NCBI GenBank assembly: GCA_038880255.1
Contig: JAVZSA010000052.1
Location: forward strand, 1 to 6,549
Reading direction: 5' to 3'
DNA: 6,549 nt
DNA from: ARK-15 sp038880255
GTDB lineage: Archaea > Thermoplasmatota > Thermoplasmata > Thermoplasmatales > ARK-15
Shown here: piece after piece, positions 1 to 4,449 of the stretch
Position numbering within the stretch: position 1 is the stretch's first letter
Layout: each line of letters begins with the position of its first letter
The notes under the pieces: generated by a model
What the model saw: only the letters and a program-made list of their open reading frames with translations
Told to the model about the DNA's origin: nothing
The model's database searches: none
Position numbers and translations under genes: made by a program

Positions 1-65
1 TTCAGGTTGTATGACATTGTCATTATTATATCTGTACGACTATAAATACCTTTGCTCGCTTTCAT
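1..65 (-). CDS. Possible 5' end of a gene leaving the window (weak)
   Basis: An ATG at 65-63 on the minus strand opens a frame that runs off the left edge without a stop, giving 21 residues (MKASKGIYSRTDIIMTMSYN, then L). An in-frame TGA lies a few codons upstream, so the start is bounded. A purine-rich GGCAAGGGG directly precedes the ATG; it is too close to be an ideal Shine-Dalgarno site. A T-rich stretch at about 101-120 on this strand could hold a TATA box. The YSRTDII stretch faintly recalls the N-terminus of small archaeal winged-helix regulators, but 21 residues cannot decide that. The alternative is that this DNA is non-coding, or belongs to the structured element at 49-112, with which it overlaps. 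Confidence 0.25.
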   Translation of the reverse strand, partial: MKASKGIYSRTDIIMTMSYNL

Positions 66-112
66 CCCCTTGCCAAGTCAAGGGGACTTCCAGCTCACTG
101 AGTTAAAAAGGC
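49..112. other. GC-rich potentially structured element
   Basis: This block stands out from very AT-rich flanks. TCCCCTTG (65-72) and CAAGGGGA (79-86) form a perfect 8-bp hairpin with a 6-nt loop. Outside it, CTCG (55-58) can pair with TGAG (99-102), and CCTTT (49-53) with AAAGG (107-111), so the whole block can fold into one nested structure. A competing hairpin, AAGTC (75-79) with GACTT (85-89), excludes the main one. A TATA-like TATAAATA (41-48) and a second AT-rich box (22-31) lie upstream on the plus strand; a start near 52 from the latter would suit a small RNA. It could be a small RNA, or the leader of the possible minus-strand gene at 1-65. I do not recognise a known RNA family, and the strand is undecided. 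Confidence 0.3.
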
Positions 113-161
113 AAAAAAAAGATTATGAATAATAATTGATTTATCGTAAAAATAATTATAG

Positions 162-190
162 GAAATTGTACAAGAAATTGATCAAGAGAT
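162..190. promoter_or_regulatory. Paired 8-bp palindromes, possible operator
   Basis: A 12-bp unit occurs twice in tandem, GAAATTGTACAA (162-173) and GAAATTGATCAA (174-185), and a third partial copy begins with GAGAT. Each full unit ends in a perfect palindrome, TTGTACAA (166-173) and TTGATCAA (178-185), whose centres are 12 bp apart, roughly one helical turn. A TATA-like TTATAAATA (198-206) follows about 12 bp later on the plus strand. The pair would therefore sit just upstream of a possible distal rps8e promoter, where archaeal activators usually bind. Apart from these sites, I see no gene, RNA or longer repeat in the spacer 113-280; it is simply AT-rich. Confidence 0.3.
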
Positions 191-280
191 TTTAGGTTAT
201 AAATAAAATATTACAAATTTAATTAATATAATTAAAATTCAAATAATTATTAATCTTAAAATATTTCACAAATATTCCAT

Positions 281-297
281 GAAAATATTTTTATATT
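281..297 (+). promoter_or_regulatory. Likely promoter of rps8e-srp19
   Basis: GAAAATATTTTTATATT resembles an archaeal BRE (purine plus A-rich) followed by a TATA box (TTTATATT, 290-297). Transcription would begin about 22-26 nt downstream, near 316-320, leaving a very short leader. The ribosome binding site AAAGGTG (316-322) lies 5 nt before the ATG at 328, so the start point must be at or before about 316 for it to be used. A second TATA-like box at 198-206 would give a leader of about 100 nt. Confidence 0.5.
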
Positions 298-327
298 GAA
301 AATCATAAGGTAGATAAAGGTGTTACC

Positions 328-711
328 ATGACATTCTGGCAAGGAAGATCAAATAGAAAAATGAGTGGTGGGAAATACAGACCATTTAGACATAAGAGAA
401 GATATGAATTAGGAAGTGATCCAGTTCTTACAAAATTAGGTGAGGAAAGGAAAAAAGTAGAAAGGACCTTTGGCGGATCTCAAAAGATAAAGATACTTTC
501 AACAAATATGGTAAACATGTATGATCCTCAAACAAAAACAATGAAAAAGGTCAAAATAATAACAGTTAAAGAAAATAATGCTGATCCTCACTATATTCAA
601 AGGAACATAATAAACAAGGGTGCTGTAGTATTAACTGAAGCAGGTCTAGTTAGAATTACCTCAAGGCCTGGACAAGATGGTGTACTTAACGGAATTTTAA
701 TAAGAAAATGA
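328..711 (+). CDS. rps8e: 30S ribosomal protein S8e
   Basis: This is a component of the small ribosomal subunit found in archaea and eukaryotes and absent from bacteria. At 127 residues it has the usual archaeal length. Family signatures are visible: the N-terminal WQGRS..K.SGGKYRP block (residues 4-19) followed by basic KRRYELG (23-29), the central N.DPHYIQRNIINKGA (about 84-99), and the C-terminal RPGQDGVLNG (113-122). The protein is rich in Lys and Arg, as expected for rRNA binding. The start at 328 is supported by AAAGGTG five nt upstream, matching the archaeal anti-Shine-Dalgarno. Its stop overlaps the start of srp19 (ATGA, 708-711), so the two are probably co-transcribed and translationally coupled. 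Confidence 0.97.
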   Translation: MTFWQGRSNRKMSGGKYRPFRHKRRYELGSDPVLTKLGEERKKVERTFGGSQKIKILSTNMVNMYDPQTKTMKKVKIITVKENNADPHYIQRNIINKGAVVLTEAGLVRITSRPGQDGVLNGILIRK

Positions 712-962
712 TAATCTATACTTCCTATTTTAAAAGAAACATTTCTAGAAAAATGGGTAGAAAGGTGCCAAAGGCATTGGCTTCCGACGCTACCCCTGAA
801 AAAATAGAAATTGCATTAAAAAAATTGAATTTGAAGTATGAAAAACAGGAAAAAATGTATCCAAAAAATTGGAATGAAGATAAAATTAGATTTTATATTG
901 AATCAGAAAAAAATAAAAGCTATCTTTTAAAGGAGATAGCCAAAATTCTAAAAACAATTTAA
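708..962 (+). CDS. srp19: Signal recognition particle 19 kDa protein
   Basis: SRP19 binds the tips of helices 6 and 8 of the archaeal 7S RNA and prepares the particle for SRP54, which then targets nascent membrane and secreted proteins in the cytoplasm. The 84 residues fit a compact archaeal form. Recognisable features are the N-terminal strand MIIYTSYF, the basic SRKMGRKVPKALA block (residues 13-25) that matches the conserved SR..GRKVP segment, a helix around 29-41 (TPEKIEIALKKL), the YPKNW region (51-55), and the closing helix SYLLKEIAKILK (71-82). The start codon overlaps the rps8e stop (ATGA), and the gene ends 6 nt before the convergent SSB gene. Pairing with S8e places two RNA-binding proteins of translation and targeting in one transcript. 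Confidence 0.93.
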   Translation: MIIYTSYFKRNISRKMGRKVPKALASDATPEKIEIALKKLNLKYEKQEKMYPKNWNEDKIRFYIESEKNKSYLLKEIAKILKTI

Positions 963-968
963 TAATTT

Positions 969-1391
969 TTAAAACCTTCTTTTAAAATCTCTTCTACCAC
1001 CACGATTAAACGATCTCCTTTCTGACCTAAATTCCTGTTGATGCTCCTGGGCGCTAAGGTCGTTTTCCACATTCACACTTTCAATTTTTTCTTCGCTTTT
1101 CTTTATAGACCCATACTTACCTACATTCAATCTCATATGTCCTCTTACAAGTGTCACATAACCATTGTCAATGTACAAGGTGTCACCCTGCGAAATGTCA
1201 CTTGACTGATCACCCCATAATGTAAGGGTAATTAAACCTGTTTCGTCTCCAATTACTACTTCTGTCAACTTTCTAGATTCCCCATACCTAGTTTGTATTT
1301 CCTTTGTGTCTCCAATGCTTGTCACTTTTCCTAAAACATTAACCCTCTTTGATTCAGGGCTAAGGTCTTTTATTTTTGTTACGTTTTCCAT
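969..1391 (-). CDS. ssb: Single-OB-fold ssDNA-binding protein (RPA/SSB-like)
   Basis: The product is a 140-residue protein that should coat single-stranded DNA during replication and repair. Residues about 5-100 read as one OB fold close to the crenarchaeal SSB pattern: V.V.GKVTSIGDTKEIQTRYGE, then LTEVVIGDETGLITLTLWGDQ (42-62), then a GD.L.I.NGYVTLVRGHMRLNVGKYG segment (69-94). W59, Y78 and Y93 are candidates for base stacking. The tail (about 106-140) is low in complexity and hydrophilic, ending in RRSFNRGGRRDFKRRF. It is basic and RGG-like, whereas Sulfolobus SSB ends with an acidic tip, so partner binding may differ. An in-frame TAA nine codons upstream rules out a long extension and supports the ATG at 1391. 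The 3' end lies 6 nt from srp19, tail to tail. Confidence 0.88.
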   Translation of the reverse strand: MENVTKIKDLSPESKRVNVLGKVTSIGDTKEIQTRYGESRKLTEVVIGDETGLITLTLWGDQSSDISQGDTLYIDNGYVTLVRGHMRLNVGKYGSIKKSEEKIESVNVENDLSAQEHQQEFRSERRSFNRGGRRDFKRRF

Positions 1392-1414
1392 ACTTTCTTC
1401 CTTCTTTTTCCTTC

Positions 1415-1494
1415 TTTAAACGGCTTACTCCTCGCAAATGCAAAAGAGCTATTCCGTTCGTAATGAATAATGTGATTTATTATTTAAATATTTC
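1415..1494 (-). promoter_or_regulatory. SSB upstream region with two candidate promoters
   Basis: On the minus strand GAAATATTTAAATA (1494-1481) is a near-ideal BRE plus TATA box; it predicts a start near 1460 and a leader of about 70 nt. A second box, TTTAAA (1420-1415), is centred about 26-27 nt before the ATG and would give a leaderless transcript like the neighbours. Between them is a short higher-GC stretch in which CTCTTT can pair with GAGGAG around a 9-nt loop. Just before the ATG is a purine-only run of GAAGGAA-type sequence. Either or both promoters may be used. Confidence 0.45.
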
Positions 1495-1598
1495 TAATAA
1501 AATTCTTATAAATTATTTATATAAAATCAAATTTCAATTGTATGATAACTATTCATTTTAAAATCAAATTAAATTGTTTATGGTGTTTAAAAGTTTTT

Positions 1599-1781
1599 TT
1601 AATCCTCCTTTGGCCTTGGTCTTTTCGGTCTACTACATACTGCCTGAAGATCACCATCATAAAATATTTCCCTATCCGGATGTTTTCTCTTTAAATCTTC
1701 CATCAAATTAAAAACTTCCTCAACAGTAATATCTGGATGGTCTTTAAGCCTCAAATGCACAATTTTATCATCCGGATTCAT
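1599..1781 (-). CDS. Small protein of unknown function, 60 aa
   Basis: I do not recognise this family. The sequence looks like a genuine small protein: a strand-like KIVHLRLKDHP (residues 6-16), an amphipathic helix TVEEVFNLMEDLKRKHP (19-35), a turn with REIFYDGDLQAVCS (37-50), and a basic, proline-rich end SRPKRPRPKED. This suggests a beta-alpha-beta-beta mini-fold with a flexible charged tail that could contact nucleic acid; that reading is inference. It is cytoplasmic, with no signal or membrane segment and only one cysteine (C49). A TATA-like TTTTTATAG on the minus strand is centred about 27 nt upstream of the ATG at 1781, which fits a leaderless mRNA and supports both the gene and its start. 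It diverges from the phosphoribosyltransferase gene across 103 bp and may share its control. Confidence 0.72.
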   Translation of the reverse strand: MNPDDKIVHLRLKDHPDITVEEVFNLMEDLKRKHPDREIFYDGDLQAVCSRPKRPRPKED

Positions 1782-1803
1782 TTAAATAAAGTATTCTTAT
1801 TCA

Positions 1804-1863
1804 CTATAAAAATTTTTTTTGAAATTTTTTAAAAAAATAAAAATTTCTGAAAATTTTTATTAA
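1804..1863. promoter_or_regulatory. Divergent promoter region with central inverted repeat
   Basis: Two TATA-like boxes face outwards: TTTTTATAG on the minus strand (centre about 1808) for the 60-residue gene, and ATTTTTATTAAG on the plus strand (1853-1863, centre about 1858) for the phosphoribosyltransferase. Each lies about 27 nt from its ATG (1781 and 1885), so both transcripts should be leaderless. Midway is a perfect 9-bp inverted repeat, GAAATTTTT (1821-1829) and AAAAATTTC (1839-1847), with a 9-nt spacer. Outwards from the centre both arms read AAAAATTTC, a short gap, then AAAATTTTTAT, so the region is nearly mirror-symmetric. Base composition alone makes AT repeats common here, which lowers confidence in an operator role. 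Confidence 0.55.
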
Positions 1864-1884
1864 GTTAATTTCCTATACGTATTT

Positions 1885-2538
1885 ATGAAAGGTTTTAGGT
1901 GCATGCTTGTTACGTGGAAAAACATAGAGGATTGGGTAAATGTTGTTATAAACAAAATAGAATTTGATGGTTACAAGCCTGAGATAATTATAGGTTTGGC
2001 AAGAGGTGGGCTCGTCCCCGCTCGGCTTATATCAGATAGAATGCAATTAAAGGACCTATATGCGGTAAAAACTGAACACTGGGGGATTACAGCAACTCCA
2101 GATGGGCAGGCAAAAATTACACAGACTTTACCAATAAATATTTCTGGTAAAAGAGTACTGGTAGTGGATGATATAACAGATACTGGACAAAGTCTTAGCC
2201 TTGCAATTGATCATGTTAAAAGTATGGGACCTTCAGAATTGAGGTCAGCCACTTTATTACATATACTGCATTCAAAATACATTCCCAATTATTTTGCTGA
2301 AGAAGTACCAGAGGATAAATGGACATGGTTTATTTTTCCTTGGAATGTTTATGAAGACCTTACTAATATTACATTAAAAATAATTGAAGAAGAGAATGTT
2401 ACCTATGATTCTCTTAAGGAAATATATGAGAAATTTTTCAATATAAAACCAAAGAAATTCCAAATTATGGAAACTTTAAGAATACTTGAAAAAAAGGGGA
2501 AAATAAAAAGGGAAGGTATAATTTACAAAAAATTATAA
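1885..2538 (+). CDS. Purine-type phosphoribosyltransferase with C-terminal winged-helix-like region
   Basis: This is a type I phosphoribosyltransferase, expected to join a base (hypoxanthine, guanine or xanthine) to PRPP in nucleotide salvage, or to sense PRPP or nucleotides. The substrate cannot be told from sequence. Visible motifs are the ARGGLVPA loop (residues 39-46), EHWGITATPDG (64-74) in the flexible hood region, the PRPP signature VLVVDDITDTGQS (91-103), and FPWNVYEDL (151-159) closing the catalytic domain. The remaining ~45 residues (about 174-217) read as helix SLKEIYEKF, turn, helix FQIMETLRILEKKG, then a basic wing KIKREGIIYKK, the pattern of a winged helix-turn-helix. The ATG at 1885 sits about 27 nt after a TATA box, fitting a leaderless start. 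The ATG at 1903 (MLVTW) is an alternative that may match homologues better. The gene overlaps the convergent operon by 6 nt. Confidence 0.9.
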   Translation: MKGFRCMLVTWKNIEDWVNVVINKIEFDGYKPEIIIGLARGGLVPARLISDRMQLKDLYAVKTEHWGITATPDGQAKITQTLPINISGKRVLVVDDITDTGQSLSLAIDHVKSMGPSELRSATLLHILHSKYIPNYFAEEVPEDKWTWFIFPWNVYEDLTNITLKIIEEENVTYDSLKEIYEKFFNIKPKKFQIMETLRILEKKGKIKREGIIYKKL

Positions 2539-2546
2539 TGTTTTTT
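2517..2546. terminator. Bidirectional AT-rich terminator between convergent genes
   Basis: TATAATTT (2517-2524) and AAATTATA (2530-2537) form a perfect 8-bp inverted repeat with a 5-nt loop that contains both stop codons. T6 follows on the plus strand (2541-2546), and A6 (2527-2532) gives T6 on the minus strand. Archaeal RNA polymerase stops mainly at such T tracts, so this can end both transcripts. The AT-only stem is weak, so the T tracts probably matter more. Confidence 0.5.
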
Positions 2547-2868
2547 CAACTGTTTTTGTTATTTCGCGCTGAAACATTAGCATAAATGAGTCCATAATAC
2601 TTTTTTTCATATCCTCAGGCATTGATGCAATTATAAGGGAGATTATAGACTTTGTAAATTCAGTGGCAGATGAAACCTCTTTCATCTTTGCCTCTATGTA
2701 TTTTCTTATTGATGCTCTAATTTCCTTTTTTATTTCAGGATTTTTATCAAGGACCTCAACAATGTAAGACTTTAGTTCATCCTTTATAATTTCCCTAATA
2801 ACCTCAGTAAATAACGTTTCATCTGGTAAAGATTTCTTCATCATATTTACAATTTCATCTATGTCCAT
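2533..2868 (-). CDS. Helical protein of unknown function, 111 aa
   Basis: I do not recognise this family. The sequence is almost wholly helix-forming, with heptad-like stretches: DEIVNMMKKSL, TLFTEVIREIIKDELKSYIVEVLDK (residues 19-43), EIKKEIRASIRKYIEAKMKEVSS (45-67), FTKSIISLIIASM (71-83), and EDMKKSIMDSFMLMFQREITKTVEKTL to the end. It is rich in Lys, Glu, Ile and Met and has no cysteine. It has no membrane segment of normal length (SIISLIIASM is too short), so a soluble helical bundle or oligomer is likely. It is the last gene of the minus-strand operon, 16 nt after the ZPR1 stop. No Shine-Dalgarno site precedes the ATG. A TATA-like box inside the ZPR1 gene (about 2893-2899) is centred ~28 nt upstream, so a separate leaderless transcript is possible. 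Confidence 0.75.
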   Translation of the reverse strand: MDIDEIVNMMKKSLPDETLFTEVIREIIKDELKSYIVEVLDKNPEIKKEIRASIRKYIEAKMKEVSSATEFTKSIISLIIASMPEDMKKSIMDSFMLMFQREITKTVEKTL

Positions 2869-2884
2869 AGAAAAATGATTATTT

Positions 2885-3400
2885 TTATTGCCTATTAATT
2901 TTTTCCTTTATCACCACAGCCCTATTACTTAATATCGCGCTATTTCCAGTTGGATCTTCCATTATGATTGTAAATTTTTCTAGTCCATTTCTCATTCTTC
3001 CTATTTTTTTTAGCCTTTCTAATATTTCAATTCTTTTCTTCTCATCAGAATCTCTAAGGAGTTGTGATAGTATGTTTATCACTCTCATAAGTACACCTTC
3101 AACATTTGAAACAAAGGACTCACCATTGGTTATTGGATCAATTGAAACACCAATCTCAGGTATTTTTATACTTGCAAAAGAAGATCTTATTACCCTTACC
3201 TTGAGATCTTCTTCACCTGAAGCAACAAACGTAATCTTTACCGATTCCTTCTGGTCAGGCATTATTATATCATTATGTTTATAACCACATGTTGAACAAT
3301 ATGATGTAATTATTACCATTTTTCCAAAATATTCAATATTTTCTTCTACAATTGTTGTTTCAAGAGTATTATTGTTACAAACCGGACATTTTTCAATCAT
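2885..3400 (-). CDS. ZPR1-type zinc-finger protein
   Basis: This is an archaeal homologue of eukaryotic ZPR1, which binds the translation factor eEF1A and assists its folding; the archaeal role is not settled. A four-cysteine zinc site is plain: CPVC near the N-terminus and CSTCGYKHND about 27 residues later (C5, C8, C35, C38 from this start). The following domain carries family signatures, SSFASIKIPEIGVSIDP and the nearby VEGVL, and EDPTGNSAI near the C-terminus. Archaeal members have one such module where eukaryotic ones have two. I chose the ATG at 3400 because it overlaps the fni stop as ATGA, as at other junctions here, giving 171 residues. An in-frame ATG at 3415 gives 176 residues and a 19-nt overlap. 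The gene is third after the TPR gene. Confidence 0.9.
   Translation of the reverse strand: MIEKCPVCNNNTLETTIVEENIEYFGKMVIITSYCSTCGYKHNDIIMPDQKESVKITFVASGEEDLKVRVIRSSFASIKIPEIGVSIDPITNGESFVSNVEGVLMRVINILSQLLRDSDEKKRIEILERLKKIGRMRNGLEKFTIIMEDPTGNSAILSNRAVVIKEKINRQ
2893..2903 (-). promoter_or_regulatory. Possible internal promoter for the 111-aa gene
   Basis: On the minus strand GGAAAAAATTAATAGG, at the 3' end of the ZPR1 gene, looks like a BRE followed by a TATA box. Its centre lies about 28 nt before the ATG at 2868, the same spacing as at the leaderless starts in this window. The missing Shine-Dalgarno site for this gene fits. In such AT-rich DNA a chance match is quite possible. Confidence 0.3.
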
Positions 3401-4449
3401 TTGTTTTCCATCCATTCTCTCAGTTTCCCAATAATTAAATAATTTTTATTTTTAAGTGATTCAATAGACTTAGAACCTGTGAGAAACATTGCAGCCTTCA
3501 TTTCTTCTATTATCACAGACATTTCATCTAAGAGTGGTTTATATCCCTGTTTGGCAAACTTTAAAACATGTCCTGCCATACCCACAAGATCTGCACCAAG
3601 TGTAAGTGCCCTTACTATATCTAGACCATTCCTTATGCCACCAGATGCAATAATTTTCAGTCCCACATTTTTTGTGCTAATCACGGAATATGGAGATGGT
3701 ATGCCCCAATCCCAGAATGTTAGTCCTAGCCTTTCCCTTATCCTATCATTCATCAACTTTGCCCTGTAGTATTCAACTGCAGAAAATGATGTTCCTGAAA
3801 CACCAGAGATATCTATTGCCTTCACCCCTACTCTTTTCAATCTCAAAGCAACGTTAAAATCCATACCTGCTCCTGTTTCTTTTGCAATCACTGGAAATTT
3901 ATAGCAAACTTCTCTTAACCTTTGTTCCACACCCTTAGCCTTTTTATCACCTTCGGGTTGAACAACTTCCTGTAAAAAATTGAAATGTATGTTAAGGAAA
4001 TGGGCATCTAAAGAATTTATAATATATGATATTTCTTCATCAGTCACTGCCTTTTCACTGCGTTGATCTATGAGCTGTGGAGCTCCAATGTTTGCGATCC
4101 TAAGTGGAATATCATAATTTCTTACTACAGAAAATGTATCAAGAATATCCTTATTTTTTAAAAGAATCCTTTGACTTCCTACTCCCATTCCTATCTGAAG
4201 CTCTGATGCTACCTTCGCTAATGTTTCATTTATATTTCTAGCCTCTGGAAATCCGCCAGTCATTGATTCTATGATTATTGGATATTTTAAATACTTCCTA
4301 AAAAAATACGTTTCTGTGGAAATTTCATCATAGTTTATTTCGGGCATTGTGTTATGTATAAGTATTATATCATCCCAATAATTGTAATGTGTATTTACAT
4401 CCTTTTCAGAAGCAATTTCAACATGATCCGCTTTTCTATTCCCTATCAT
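3397..4449 (-). CDS. fni: Type 2 isopentenyl-diphosphate delta-isomerase (FMN-dependent)
   Basis: The enzyme interconverts isopentenyl diphosphate and dimethylallyl diphosphate using reduced FMN, NAD(P)H and Mg2+, giving the starter for isoprenoid lipid chains. At 350 residues it is full length for this TIM-barrel family. Motifs are RKADHVEIA (residues 5-13, substrate diphosphate binding), the FMN-site SMTGG (62-66), IGMGVGSQR (86-94), QEVVQPEGD (160-168) with the catalytic glutamine Q164 and metal-binding E166, AKETGAGM (189-196), GVSGTSF (216-222), and the phosphate-binding SGGIRNGLD (269-277). IHFNFLQE has Phe where many homologues have Pro, a mild variation. The start overlaps the IPK stop as ATGA, with a GAGGGT ribosome binding site (4461-4456) six nt upstream. 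It is unrelated in fold to the bacterial and eukaryotic type 1 isomerase. Confidence 0.96.
   Translation of the reverse strand: MIGNRKADHVEIASEKDVNTHYNYWDDIILIHNTMPEINYDEISTETYFFRKYLKYPIIIESMTGGFPEARNINETLAKVASELQIGMGVGSQRILLKNKDILDTFSVVRNYDIPLRIANIGAPQLIDQRSEKAVTDEEISYIINSLDAHFLNIHFNFLQEVVQPEGDKKAKGVEQRLREVCYKFPVIAKETGAGMDFNVALRLKRVGVKAIDISGVSGTSFSAVEYYRAKLMNDRIRERLGLTFWDWGIPSPYSVISTKNVGLKIIASGGIRNGLDIVRALTLGADLVGMAGHVLKFAKQGYKPLLDEMSVIIEEMKAAMFLTGSKSIESLKNKNYLIIGKLREWMENK

Noticed and set aside
88..102. CAGCTCACTGAG resembles part of a conserved 23S rRNA segment, and CTGA could be a D box
   Set aside because: The match is about 10 nt with nothing rRNA-like around it, and no C box lies at a suitable distance for a C/D RNA.
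1..327. TPP or fluoride riboswitch in the rps8e upstream region
   Set aside because: CTGAG is present, but the remaining conserved TPP blocks are missing, and no fluoride-aptamer core could be found on either strand.
1376..1561. Open frame of 61 codons on the plus strand over the SSB upstream region
   Set aside because: The peptide is mostly Tyr, Asn, Ile and Leu from AT-rich non-coding sequence, and it overlaps the SSB start and promoters.
1601..1615. AAGGAGGATTAA on the minus strand, a perfect Shine-Dalgarno-like sequence
   Set aside because: It encodes the last codons (Lys-Glu-Asp-stop) of the 60-residue protein, and no start codon follows at a usable distance.
2964..3284. Open frame of 106 codons on the plus strand
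   Set aside because: It is antisense to the ZPR1 gene, which carries clear family motifs. The predicted peptide is low in complexity (Ser, Ile, Phe) and has no promoter.
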